From Lagopus muta (taxonomy: Eukaryota; Chordata; Aves; Galliformes; Phasianidae): a DNA stretch of 64,000 bases. The DNA is taken from NCBI RefSeq assembly GCF_023343835.1, contig NC_064472.1, positions 7,183,469-7,247,468 of the forward strand, in the 5' to 3' direction. Shown piece after piece: positions 1-13,000 of this stretch (within the stretch, counting starts at the first letter, position 1; each line of letters starts with the position of its first letter). The notes beneath the pieces were generated by a model, which did not search any database, was not told where the DNA came from, and was given only the letters and a program-made list of their open reading frames with translations. The position numbers were made by a program, and so were the translations under genes.

Positions 1-1423
1 GGTGGGCATGGGAAAGACATGACCTCAGTTCTTCCCTTGACCTAGAAATGTCAGGGTTAATCTGATCTTCCACTCAATATCTAGGTTGCCTTCTCTCCTT
101 CCTGGGAGTACTTGGAAGGCAAACGCTAAGCAATGGTAATCTAACCTCTAAACTTTTCATACAAAACCCTCAGCAGTTTTCTTATCCCCTATTTGCCAAA
201 CTCACGAGTTTTTTATGAATGTAAGTCTTACTTTGATTTTTCCCTTCTGCATTAAGACCCTCAAATTAAAAGTTACTGTTTCATGGGATAAGATAGCCCC
301 ACTGGAGATAAATCTGCAGTGGTACAGCACAGCCAAAACAGCATCCCTCTTCTACATGTTCAGCAACAGAAATTGTTTCCTAGGCATGTTGCCATATGAT
401 GATTATCATCTACAAGTTGTTAAAATTGGGTGGTGCCTTACCTACCTAAAGAAGCTAAAGAATTTGGGGGATTTTTCTCTTAAAATAGTGGTCTTAACTT
501 CTATTTAAATTGCCCCTTATTAATTTGAACCATAGTTTGGGCATTCTCCCAGGTGAGAACAGAAGTGTAACTGAAAATCAATAGCTGTGCTCTGGAAGAA
601 ATAGGAACCTTCTGAATACTCAAAAATCTAGTAATTGAAGTCTGCTATAAAGTCTCAAGCTTTTGGAGCTGGGGTTGTTCCTCATCTTTTCCTGTATTTA
701 CTTGCCCTACATGAGCCCTACAGTAGTACGCAGAAACTCAAAGCGCTCAGTAACACTGAAAACACTGGCCCATACTCTCATACAGCTCTCGGGTGTTCAT
801 CTTAGGTCAGCAGTTCTCCACTATTTTGTTCTATTGTACCTTGCCTTTCCTTCCACACCCTTATAATTGATCAAATTTTATCCATTCCTTTCATTGTTGT
901 AATTGAGTTCAACCAAGAGCAAAACTTGATTGCGCTGTATGAACAGTGGAGGAAAGTTTCTATTGCTGAAAAGCTTCATAGTTGACAGGAGACAAAAGTG
1001 GGGGAAAATCAGTATTTCTGTCATATTTCACTGAGGTTGAGTGGGAACATCAAACTATTGCCTTCTGTTCTTACAAGAAAACTCTGGTATATTTAAAACA
1101 CTCTGAGTGCCCATCCAGAGTCTAAAATCATTTTGCATTTCATCAAGGTTTCATATTATGCAAATTACATATATTTGGAAGTTCCATTTATTTCCCAACC
1201 TTTAACTTTAAACTGATTTATCTCCTAGGTGTTTGTTTTGTTTTGTTTTTTGTTGTTGTTGTCGTTGTTTGTTGGTTTTTTTTTTTAATTTTTCCTGCTT
1301 CCCAAAATGTTTTGCTTTGATTTCATGTTGCAAAAACAAAACAAAACAACAAACAAAAAAACCATGATCACCTTTGCATGAAAATTGGCATGTACTATCA
1401 ATTTCACTACATCCTTTCTGCTG

Positions 1424-1443
1424 CGGCCACTAGAGGGTAGCAC
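1424..1443 (+). promoter_or_regulatory. CTCF-like motif
   Basis: The core CCACTAGAGGGTAG matches the CTCF consensus CCASYAGRKGGCRS except for T in place of the C after GGG. It is preceded by GCGG and followed by CAC. The match is by eye; occupancy is unknown. Confidence 0.4.
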
Positions 1444-4400
1444 AAACAGCCTCGTGGAGAGAAGGTGCAAGTACCCTCAGGAAGCTTACGTAACAAAGAA
1501 CAGGCATAGCGGAGTAGGGAAGCCACAATGTAGAGACAAAAGCAGAAGCTCAAAAGTTCATTACTGGTATCTGTTCCATTCAAGAATTCTGACAACACAG
1601 CAGTGGCTGGATGTAGACAGATGACAGATGATCACTGGCTACTAAGCAAGCATAACTATGGTGTTTGAGAGCTAAAGGTTTTAAACAAGCACGTATATTA
1701 ATGTGATGCAACAGATGTCTGGCTGTGTTTGAATAAACAACTGTGTATGTTTAACCCTTTCAGCACCATATGTGGACCTAGCATAGAACAATGATTTCAG
1801 TACTTTCAGGAACTGATTCTGGAAAAATTCAAAGATTGTTGAAACAATTAGTGGTATATTAACAAGATGTTATGAAATAATTTGGTTTACCAAGAATGTG
1901 ATGCCAGAAATCTCAGCTTATAATGTTCTGGATCCTCTGAAATGTTTAGAAATGCTATTGCTATTAATATGTCTTTTTTGGATAAATGACATAACTGCCA
2001 CTTGCCTTGAGAAATTCACTGCATTTCAATCTAGGAGTTTCACTAGATAAAAGGTTTACTATTCTACCTAACCCAGGCCCAGAACATAACTTAAGACTGT
2101 GAAGAAATACCAGAGGTTGGTACTCTATAGATACAGCGCATTTCACATGCAGATGCTAAGAAGTAGGTCAGACCTGTTGTAATAATTTCCTACCTCCTGC
2201 TGTAAAGGAAAGACAATAAACTGCAATATCCCAGCTAGGATTCTAGGATCCTAGTTATCTTGGTTGTCTAGAACAAGAAAAGAGAGTGAAGAAGCCTCAT
2301 CAAATATAGCAGAGCTATTGTGACATCCAGGTAACAAACTGTAACTGTTGTGCAGAAGTACAGAAGACAACAGCAAAACACTCAAGGAGTGATACAGTAC
2401 AGATCAGGATGCAACAGCTGAGGAAGTTATACTACAGAGTAGTTTTTGTGAAGTCTCTACAGTAGGCTAAGGAAGTGGGGAAAAATGAAAAAAAAAAAAA
2501 AAAAAAGAACCATAGAAGGGAAAATCACGTAACAGGTTACAGATCATCAATAATTTTTTAATTTTTTTTTTTAACCTCAGCAGCAGTGAATCTAGTAGTA
2601 AAATCACCAGAAAAGCAGTGCATATGTCTACTGATGCCAGGAATAAAGCAGACCCAGGGGAAAGCCTAAATGGACAATAATTGCAGGCTTTTACATACTG
2701 TGCTACAGTACAATGGAAAGCTGGTCAGCTATTAGCAACACTGGAAGGAATAATCAAGACGACAGGGAAGAAAGTTTATAATCTTTCAAATACAGCAAGG
2801 CAGAGACAAGGCTCTGGAACAGAGAGATGGGAAAAGAAGTCAATGGTATGGAGAGGGGATGGCATTTATATACCAGGGTCATATCTTCTCTGGAAAGGAA
2901 GGAATTTGTTAGAGCTTCTAAATATAATTTTTTACAGCACTTTTGCCTGCAGAGCTGTAAATGAGGTAAAGTGCCTAGATTAGGTGAAGTAGTGTTCTAG
3001 GCTGCTTGAGAAAACACCTCTGGAGGGGAATTCAGCCCACCTTAAATCTGAATCACTGCCTGCAGCTTTCTATCTCTCTCCATTGTTGCTGTTCGGGAAA
3101 TGTACAGCTTCTAGCATATTAATTTAAATTTCTTAAGTAAAATCTGTAGCCATCTGAGATGAGGGGGATGCTCAGAAGAAAAGCAATGGGGGCCACAGAT
3201 GCACCCACAGGGAGACTAAGATGATGAATGACATACTCAGGAAGCATTAATCATGACCAAATCCACAGCATTTCCAAAAATGATGTTGAATTTTCTGTAT
3301 GATACCTTATCTACCTCTAACACAGTCCACTGAAAGACACCCATACTCTCACATAGTACAGGGACAGAGCTATGCCCATGCATGCACAGACTAAGGGAGA
3401 CCTGGGGAGAAAGGTATAGAAAATACTTCTTTCAAGGCTGAGAGCATCTAATGGACAGAGGTTGAGCAGTGTAAAGAATGCCATACTTTCTGCAATGAGG
3501 TTGTGAAATGTCACTGTTCTAACAGCCCATCACTGTCTAAGTGCAACACAGTTACCCATTTAATCTTTTACCTCTCCTTATTCCTTAAGAAACTAACAGT
3601 TAGCATATAATTCAGGTGAAATAGAAAACTGAAGGAAGAAGGGGAACTGAACAAGAAAAGTACTTTTAAGGCTTGGCACAGTTTCCAAAGTAGCCAGAAA
3701 ATTATTTCTACATATGTTTTCAGCTGGATTTTACTATATCCCTTTCAAACTTCTAAATGGCTTTCACTGGTATTGTCCTGAAAGCCATTTAGTGATTTGG
3801 TTGTTTCAAGACAGGCATCAACTCACATGCAGTGAGCTTCAGGACATCGGACATCCCACCCAGTCCTGGAAATCATGTGTCATACCAACCTGCCTGAAGC
3901 ACGTGTCTTAGCTACCAGAAAATGTCTGAATGATCACTGGGCAACTGTGTTCAGAAAATTGCATCCCATCCCTAGGTAAACCATTGCCATAGATTCAATG
4001 GAGAAAGATAAACAGTTTCTGAGTGTGACACACCTCCAGCAGGCTAAATTGCCTGCTGCAGATGTCTGTCCTTCTGCCTCAACTTTCATGTTCTTGAATA
4101 GCTAAATTTCTTCTCGGTTTCCTCAGTTAGGTGTCAGAATTAAGTGGGATGAGTCTGGACTTGACTGCTTCCCATTCCTTAATGTATTTATCCTACCAAC
4201 TTTCCTGTGAAAGAAAGAGATGCTATAATTCTTCCCTGACATATGGGCAACAGAAACAGGCACCCGGAGAGTTTGTGCTTGAGGAGGAAATTGACTCTCC
4301 ATCTCCTAGATCATAGCTGCTGAATTATCTCCTTTTATGTTGTTAAAATCTTCTGGCCTCACAACAGCTAAAGGTTTAAAAGCAATATTACTGTTAATTT

Positions 4401-4514
4401 GATTCTGTTGTGTGTTTTCACTTTAACACTGTACTTTGTTTGTAACTTTTTTATGCACCATTATCAAATCTCTCATTTTTCCATCACATATCTTGATTCA
4501 GTTATGACATTGGG

Positions 4515-4568
<54 letters not shown>

Positions 4569-4590
4569 AGAGAGAGAGAAAAGAAAAAAA
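4515..4590 (+). repeat. A51 tract followed by (GA)n
   Basis: Fifty-one consecutive A residues (4515-4565) are followed by GAGAGAGAGAGAG and more A-rich sequence. The upstream 150 bases show no AATAAA and no recognisable retroposed gene, so I read it as a microsatellite rather than a retrotransposon tail. Confidence 0.9.
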
Positions 4591-5702
4591 AAAATACTGA
4601 AGAGCCCAACTTTTCTGCTGATTATTTCAACTCCCACTGCACAGCAGATGACTGAGAAATCCAAAAGATGAGTCATAGGGTGGAACAGGAAGCCTAGAGA
4701 TATTGTCTTAATTTAATGGGGGCACTGAAAAAAATAAAAATAAAAAAAAAGTCAGAGAAAACAAAATTAAACATATTCAGATTTCTAAGTAAGTTTTCTT
4801 TAAACATTTTACCAGTAAAAGCATCAGAATATTTAACCATGGAAAGAAAAAAACGTATAAGAGTGTTTTCCTTGAGAAGAATTTGTGCAAAAATTGGAGA
4901 AAGAATTCAATCATTTAAATCTCATGCAGGAGAAACTTACATTGTAATGTATCACAATTCAGCTTTAATTATGGCATTGACACCTTGTAATAACAGTTAG
5001 AGGAGAGACCTGATAACGGTTGGAGAAGAGACCTGCATAGGAAACCCAGGTGACACACAAAGTGGGAATCAGTCAGTGAAAGACTTCTTTTATATTCCAC
5101 TTTGTGCCAGCTACCAAACAGGCTCTGCTGAGGTCATGGAAGGCATTGTAATCCTGCAGGTGTGTACCTTCAAACAAGACATCAAATCCAGCCTCACCTA
5201 CTGACAGTTATTGAAGATCCCCCAGTCTACCCTATCCATAGTCCAAAAGGAATAATCACATTTGCTCTCACATCTCATTTATTGATGCTGTAGGATCAGT
5301 GAAGAAGAGATTTTTTCCTCACTTCCAGATCTAAAAGCCTTTCTGGTTGCAAGCTAGTGTTAAATCAGTCTGTCCTCAATGATCTTTAGCCTCACAGGAC
5401 CACAGTTTTGCATCTTATCTGAGAAAGGCATGTCTAACATTGCACTGCCACCTAACACTCTGATTCAGCACAGAGAAGTGCTGCAGAGTTTTTCAAAAGC
5501 ACCTGACCTGTAAAAGCTGGTATTTTGCATGCAAAATTGAAACATTATAAGATGTTCTTTTTAGACTATCAGAAGCAACAGTTTAGTGAAAAATTTTAGT
5601 CTAGGCTCAGATGCACATAAGCATGGATGAGGGTACATGAGAAATATTATATTATTCATAGGAAACGGACACAGTGTGTAGTTTGCCAGTGTGTACCTTG
5701 CC

Positions 5703-5754
5703 AACAGTATGTATTTCAACAGTATGTATTTCAACAGTATGTATTTCAACAGTA
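5703..5754 (+). repeat. 15-bp minisatellite, about 3.5 copies
   Basis: The unit AACAGTATGTATTTC is repeated perfectly at 5703-5717, 5718-5732 and 5733-5747, with a partial copy to 5754. A degenerate copy may precede it (GCCAGTGTGTACCTTG). The unit length is a multiple of three, which is why a frame stays open across it; no gene is implied. Confidence 0.95.
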
Positions 5755-5834
5755 CCTGGAAGAGTTTGGGAGAGGCTAGGAAGTGGGAAAGGACGGCTGT
5801 GGGAGGAACTAAGGATTTTTGTTGGATATGTAGC

Positions 5835-5935
5835 ATAATGCTATGGAGTGAAAACTCAAGAGATTTTAAGTCCAGGTTACTGCTTGTTGCAAAGCTTAGG
5901 CAAAATCATTTAGCTTACCTGTCTTCCAAGAGGAA
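5835..5935 (+). mobile_element. MIR-like SINE fragment
   Basis: The string AGTCCAGGTTACTGCTTGTT followed by AAAGCTTAGGCAAAATCATTTAGC parallels the MIR core (ordinary orientation: cannot-miss words are 'agtcctggct', 'gggcaagtcactta' and 'cctctctg'). It is strongly diverged, as expected for an element that predates the bird lineage. Assignment is from memory of the consensus. Confidence 0.4.
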
Positions 5936-8900
5936 TTATTGTCTTCAGCTATTTGCATGGATGTTTCCAAAGTATTCCACCAAATATCTGTTGCACACTT
6001 TCATTTTGTTCCAGAATTACTCACTCCAAAGAGACGTCTTTCCTTTTGCCTGCTATTGGAGTCAAAGGAGTTTTGCTTGGGTGGGGGCTGGTAAAATAAG
6101 CTGATAAAAGGACAAGATAACTAGATTAGGGCAAATAGGATATAGCTGATAATGATAGTAAGTGAGAAGGCTGGCACTTGGGCAGAAATAACAGGATTTA
6201 CTGGGGAAGTAAAATGTGAGTTGAAATGTTTGTCACTTACCAAAGGAGCTAGAACAATACCCCAAGAGACAACAGAGTAGGCCTTTAGACAATCAAACTC
6301 CCAAGCTAATCCCAAGATTACAGGAGAGTAAAGAAAGAAGTGGTGACTTCAGAACAGAAAAACAGAAAAATAATAATAATTATTTTAAAAACAACAACAA
6401 CAACAAAAAACAACAAAAAAAACCAACAAAAAACAGACCAACCTACAGCTTAGCAGGGGAGCAGGAAGATGAGATTAATGATTAATGCTGAGCAGGAAAG
6501 GAAGAAGTGGAGCAAATCCTTTTGCTTGGGTTTTAGGCTAGTCTGGGAAACAGGTAAACATCACATTGCTTAAACTAGAATTGGCCATGCTTCATTATCT
6601 GCATTTTTCCTTGACCAGTTCTGAAAATAACAGAAGCATATGAGAATATATTCATGTATTCATTTAATGTGAAAAGTAACAAAAATAATTCAAACTTTCT
6701 TCTCCAGCTTTCCACAAGTAATTCTTCCTTGAGAGTCCTATGGACCCACTGGTCCTGGAGCGAGAACAGCTGATGCCAGCACAGTGAGAAGATGGCAGGC
6801 TGCTACATGTTCTTTGTATGTGTTTGTGTTTTAGGCTGAAAAACAAAAAGTTAATTTTCTATAGAGATTTTTTTAGAGATGCGTGAGTTTTGTTTATTTC
6901 TTTTCAGATATGCATTACATTACAGTAGTACTGCTTTTGAAATGGTGATAACTTCAACATAGGAAGAAAATGAGTCTGAATAGAAGATAAATGAATCTTT
7001 TAATCAATCCAACCCCATTGCTAAGGAAAAAAATAACAGTGCATAAAATAAACCACAACTAGCAATGGATAGTTTGCCACTGATTAGATTTCTTCAAGAC
7101 TTTCTTTAAATTCATTCAACTGACTTTTTTTTTTTTTTTTTTTGGTTGGCTGGTTGTTGTCTTGTTGTTGCTATTATGCTTTTTAGGTTTAGGTTTTTGT
7201 GGTTTATTGGTTGGTTGGTGTTTTTTGTTTGTTTGTTTCTGTCTTGTTTGTTCTTCACTGTTGTTGTTTCTTTGTTTTCAGGTGCATCTGCTGGTAGCAC
7301 ATAACTTTATGTGATGCTAATGTTACATAATAGACCACCACAATACTGGAATCAAAAATTCACCATCAGACCCAGAGGTAGGCTTTTCATACATAATGGG
7401 GTATACAGGATCACGCTCTGGAGACAGGAATATCCTACTCAGCCTTGAGAAAGACAATGGTTTTCTATTGTGTTTCACTGAAAGACTCTGTGAGAGAGGT
7501 AAGGGGAAAATAAAGCTATTCCAATTTTAGAGCTCAGGAAACACAAAGCAAAGTGGCCCACAGCCACACCAGAGAGCAGAACCAAGAGGTGATCCAAATC
7601 ATGAGACTCCAGGTGTGAGACAACAGGCTGCACTGCCTTGCCCTTTTACTGAAACTGTTTCTCTGGCAACTTTCACCAGGGCTAAATGCACAAGGAGAAG
7701 GATAATAAAAAGCCTAAGTGGAGGGAAATAAAGACGAGTTGTGAGGTTTTGTTCGGTTCTAACAATCTCACATGTTTATTAATAGAAGTTTGCCATGTAT
7801 AAATATATAATTTTCGTTGGATATGGACAGCGTCTCTTTAATTATCTGAAGAAAGAGGGTACTTATTATGTAGATAATACAGGAACATCATTTAGCAGAA
7901 AAGCAATAGAGATTTTCAAGCAAAGAAAGGCATGAACTAATTTTTTCCCTGTTTCTTGCTTCTTCTTATGAGTCACTTCTTCAGCATGTGTGCACATGTG
8001 TGCATGTGTAAGTGCATACATACATTTTTACACATACAGATATAATATCTGCATGACATAAAATCATGTGTATGCTTCCTCAGTAACTCGGAAGGCAGGC
8101 AGAAGCTGTAAATTCTGGAGAGGAAAAAAAAAAAAAAAAGGTAAATGAATGCAGAGCTGACCCGGCTCAGTGTGCAGTGACTGTGGGTAGAATAGAATTT
8201 GGTTTCACAAATTGAACTTCCTTTCATAGCCAATGTGTCCCAAAGTGCTTTACATACAGTACAATGAGAGTGATGCTGGGAGTGGAGGCAAACACAGCAG
8301 TCATTGTAGGAACAAAAATAGCTTGCATGTAGCCTTCTATATTAGAATCTGTTTCAACAGGAGAATGCTGACCTTGGGAATGTTATTAACTCTATATTAA
8401 TCTGTTTTCTGGTTGCCAAGGGATGCTGAACTTCCCCCTGGACTGTCTCAGAGTGACTGGTTCCAAGAAAGAGTCATTTCTTCCATCCTCTTTAAAAATC
8501 CTTACTACCATCATGTCCAAGCCATCATATTCCACCCTGCATTTCTGACTGTATTGCTCTTTTCTTTCTTTTCTTCCATCTTGGACCTTGGATGATTGAA
8601 TATCTGTTGTATTTCAGACTGTTCTTAAATCAGAAGACTGGATAAGGGCCAACCATAGCATTACATTCAGCCCTTTGCATTCATTGTATCTACAAGCACT
8701 GAGTTGTATTACAGAACTCTGCTTTGTTGCTAATATTCCCAGGGACTCCAATCCATTGTCATGCAAATTATCTCCCAGAAAATTATTATGTCCAGGGAAA
8801 CTCCTATGTGTTATATGAAATGTCCACATTACAGTGACTTTTTCTTTGTGCACTCGTGGACAACCTATAAGCTTAAGAATAAAGCTTTCCCATCTACTAT

Positions 8901-9953
8901 GGGAATCCACTTGAAACATCTCAATTTTAAGTCTAGCCATGCTACACACTCTGTTTAATGAATAGACAAAAGCATCTCCACCAGCTATTTTTGACTAGTC
9001 AGGAATGGGAACGTTCTCCAAAGATTCAGACAGAGGTTCACCTGCTTTGGATAAGTCAAAATCTAAATTTATCAGTGTTAAAAATGAATGACTCTCCACT
9101 ACCAAGTCCATTACTCAGTACAACTGGAAACTGGAGAACAACGTGGATCCATGATGTCCCTAGTGAGGGCAGCGCTATCCTCAAGAATGAAATTCAGAAA
9201 CAGTCCTCACTTCTAGCACAATGAAACTTAGGGACATCTTGCAAAATCTACTCCATGTTTCAGGGTTCAGAGCAGACAAACATTTATAAATTTTTTCCAA
9301 ACTGGTAAGCAAACATTTTTTGCTGTTTTTGTAATAAGACTCTTGTGCCTTGATACAGTCCTGAATCTCAGCCTGATATGAACTCAGAGACACAGTAACT
9401 GTTGGGCTGACATGCTGTTCTGTGCTCAGGTAACTTTGGGAACTAATGCTGCTCAGCATGGCCCCTGCTCACATTTGAATTCATTAATAACAGCGTCTTC
9501 CAGGTTAAACAACCTGAAGTACCAAATCTGACTAATGTTACCATAGAAATTAAAGCAGTTAAAAGCAAGACGTGGCAGAAATATTCAAGAATATTCAGAT
9601 CAATATTAGGGAGCATGTTGAGATTGTTCAGCTGATGAATTGGTTCATCAGAAGGCACACTGCCCTCCCTAGCTTACCTGACATTATTGACTTCTGATTT
9701 TCAAACCTTCAATATTCTCCAAGGCAAGAATAGCAAAATCAATGAAATGTGATAACTGGGGATAATTTGGTACGTAATCTGCTGCTGACCAAGTCGAGTG
9801 CTTTGCAAGAAAGGAAAGAGGGTATGACAGCTTGAAGAGTTCTTTGAAAGTATATATTTACATTTTTGAAATATTACAGGAAGGTAATAATAGTGATTCT
9901 CTGTTCATTTTCAGTGCATAGAAATATTTAAGATGAATCTTAGTTTTTGGGTT
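5936..9953. other. Intergenic DNA, old repeats only
   Basis: Apart from the MIR-like element at 7510-7640, this holds (CAA)n-rich sequence at 6390-6435, a T/TTG-rich tract at 7123-7270 and an A-run at 8124-8139. The words CCCAAAGTGCTTTACAT near 8239 resemble the tail of an ancient SINE or LINE but are too short to assign. No gene is supported. Confidence 0.55.
7510..7640 (-). mobile_element. MIR-like SINE, minus orientation
   Basis: The order of words CAATTTTAGAGCTCAGGAAAC, AAAGTGGCCCACAGCCACACC, AGAGCAGAACCAAGAGG and ATGAGACTCCAGG follows the reverse complement of MIR (fragment for 'ccattttacagatgaggaaac', 'gcccaaggtcacac', 'cagagc', 'gactcca'). It is the best MIR candidate in the window. 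Confidence 0.5.
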
Positions 9954-10088
9954 TTGTTGTTGTTGTTGTTGTTGTTGTTCTAAGGTGCATGTCAGCTGAT
10001 GTGGTGACTTGGATTCACTGTGTTTACAGAGAGGTTTTGCCTTCATATAGTTAACATTTTCATTAAAAACAAACAAACAAACAAACAA
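9954..10088 (+). repeat. (TTG)n and (AAAC)n microsatellites
   Basis: A (TTG)8-type tract covers 9954-9979 and an AAAC tract covers about 10065-10088. They produce the poly-Q and similar low-complexity frames on the minus strand. Confidence 0.85.
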
Positions 10089-13000
10089 CAGAATGGAGGA
10101 ATTTAACTGTGGCATGGTTTCTTACTCAAGTATTTGTCATGAAACAGCAGACTCTTACCCAATAAATGAAGATAATTTATCAGTGGAGAAAGAATTCATA
10201 TTTGCTTGAAAGTGCTCCTCCCTTCAGATAAAAAAAGCTGCGTTTTTCTGCGAAAAATGCAGGCTGTGAAACCTGATCTAGGTTTTCTGTAAAGCTCAGG
10301 AGAGGCAAAGATACCAGGAACCAATGGCCCTTGGATAGCAGCATCTGCTCCCTAGGAATAATTCTCTGCAGAACATAGTCATCAAAAATTGTATCTACAT
10401 TTTCAGTCGAGCTCCCATGTGTTCTGAAATCCAGCCTACTTCTGATAATGGAAATTCATTTTCCATCAGAAAGGCCCTTGCCATAATTTGAACACTTCAG
10501 ATGACTTTGAAGACAACCAAGCTTTCACATTCTCACAATTTGGCTTGATCAAATGTAGGTGGGACTATGCTTGCCTGAGGTACACAGGCCAGAGTTATAG
10601 AAGTTCAGCTGATATTAGCTCCATGGATAGTAAAAAGATGACTTAAATATGAACATCTATTTTCAAAAATGTTCTATTTCACAACAAATGAGCCCCAAAG
10701 GCATTTAATTATTCGATATGTGCAGGTGTATTATCTCATTACTCATGTTTTTCAGACTCATGATATCTTTATATTAGCTGCTTTCCCCTGTGGCCTGTTC
10801 CTGGTTGTCCAAGGAAACAGAATTCTCTCCTAGGAGCATCACTGAGGAAAGATCTCTCCCCACTAGTTTCATAAACAATCACAATGCCATGCATGGTTGC
10901 CATTTGCAGTTCATTTTCAGCTCTGAGGAAAGAGTAGAGTAATCTCACTTCTTTCTCAATTCTGTGGGGTCTTCGTTCTATTCAAACCACAATACAAGAA
11001 AACAGACACCATGCACCCCTCTAAATTAGTCAGCTGGACTTTTCCTCAGATGAAGAAAGATAAGCTTTGCCTTGCCACAGGATGAGAAAAAGAGCAGGCC
11101 TTTTCTGTTCAAAATCTATTGGCCCTGGAAAACAAAGTTAAATTCTGCCTTCCAGGACCTACTAGGTCTCTGTCAGTTTCTCCTCTGTGCCTCTCAGGCA
11201 GTGTGCCACCTGGGAGCAGAGCTATTGGGCAGGCATTCTCTCATTCTGATTCTAACTCTTTAATCAATCCTCACTTGAATATAAACATTTCATTTAACTT
11301 CTCGTATTGGTTTGAGATTATTATTTAGTCATCAATGGGAGACCTAGTCAGTCCAGTATGTGGAAGACTAAAATCCATTGTTCATTACCCATGCATTCAT
11401 GTAAAATACTGACTTCTAACTGTATGTGAAAATAATGCTTGTCCATTCTAAGCTTGAATTGCCAATGTTTCCATTAAATACTTAAGTATTAAAATGTTAA
11501 TATATGTATGCAAATTCATATACAAATTTTGCTGTTCATCTTATGTAATTTTTGGTATAGATAAATTCAAGTGCTCATGAAATCTTTAGATTCATTGCAC
11601 TGTATTCTGTCACGACAGTTCATGTAATAGTTGATATAGCAGCAAAAATTTTCCAGCCTCCATGAAGAGCCCCTGTAGATGGAGCTAGAACATTCTATCA
11701 GTGTCCTAATGGATTTTGAAGACAGAGACCCTCAGAAGGGCTTCAGTGTCTTAACAAAGACAGCTCTTATCTGATAACCTCTGGATTTCTTATTCTAACC
11801 CATTTCCTCACCAAGTCTCCATAGATCTTTCACAGGGCTGTAGCTCTATTGTTGTCTTTTCTGTCTTTCCTGTAAGTCAGTTTTTCTCTTCATCTCTGCA
11901 TTTCCTCTGAATTTCACTCTCTCCCCCTTTTCCAGTCCATCTGCAGACCATTTCTAAACATTTTTTCTCATTTGCAGCCTACTAGAGACCTTGCAGTTCT
12001 GCTTTCTGAATTCAAATCTACCACTTCCTTCTCAGCTAGAGATCCAGAGGGATGAACAGACATTGATAACACCTATCTTTCAGTATCTACTACAGAGCTA
12101 ACTGGGACTCATAAATTAAGTGGATACATGCAGAAAGCACAAAGGATGAAAAATTGTCTGTTCTAATTTCAGCACAGGTGTGAGGCCCAGCACAACCCAC
12201 CAGCTGAAAATACAGGAAAAGACCTCTTCACCCTCCTATTGCAGTCAATGGAGCAAACAGAGCCTGAGTCTTTGTATTATGCTGTCACTTGTACTACAGC
12301 TATTACTTTAAGAAGCTCACGGGGAGGCAGTGTGCAGTTTCCCTGAGATCCTGGAAGGATGTCTGAGATGAAAACAGCTCCCAGATGGAAAAGTAATTTT
12401 GAAGTGACCAAGACCCTGTACGTTCCTAGATAATCCACATTTATGTGCATGCACAGAAGCTAGACCACCTTCTGTATTTATTCCACAAGCTTATTAATGT
12501 TGAGTTGGCTATGCATTTAACTGAAAGCACGTGTAGTCTCTCTCTTTGCTGATGAAGCCCTGGGCAGTTTGTATATCCTTGCTTATTTCCTTTCCAGCCT
12601 CTATCTGCATGTCCAGCATTTAGAAGACGGCCAGTGCTGGAGGTGATTCATTATCCAGAACAGAAACAGAATGAAAAAAAATTGAAATTAAAAGAAGGTA
12701 TAAGAAAAGATCTAAAGTTTATTGCATTCATAAATTCTAGAATGGATTCAAAAAATTGACTATTAAGGAAACAAAGCATATTTGCAACAACAGTAACAAA
12801 TAATGCAAGAAGAGATATTATAAACCAGACAATAGAGAACTGATAGATTGGTAAAGTTTTGTACAGAGAGAGAGAAATAGAAAAAGACAGAAGTAGTACA
12901 AAATAAGGAAAAATATTTTTCTTTAAGTATACTATGAAATTCTAACAGACAGTTGATGAGAAGCATTTTTGCACACTTGGCTTTAGATTCCCTTCTTTCT

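Larger units (their letters stand above)
1..5690. other. Distal upstream intergenic DNA, no gene seen
   Basis: All open frames here are short, and I recognise no domains in them. The stretch holds (TTTTG/TTG)n tracts at 1230-1290, a mirror-like (CAAAA)n tract at 1335-1363, a CTCF-like motif at 1421-1443, an A19 run at 2488-2506 and an A51 run at 4515-4565. Mammalian CELF4 faces a large gene desert on its 5' side as I recall, and this emptiness is consistent with that. Confidence 0.6.

Noticed and set aside
1764..1788. Possible RE1/REST site beginning TTCAGCACC
   Set aside because: The left half is perfect but the right half (GGACCTAGC) is poor and the spacing is not canonical.
4399..4671. 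Poly-Lys frame
   Set aside because: It is the translation of the A51 tract.
9157..9177. CTCF-like GAGGGCAGCGCTA
   Set aside because: The right half looks good but the left half is shifted by a base and does not match CCASYAG.
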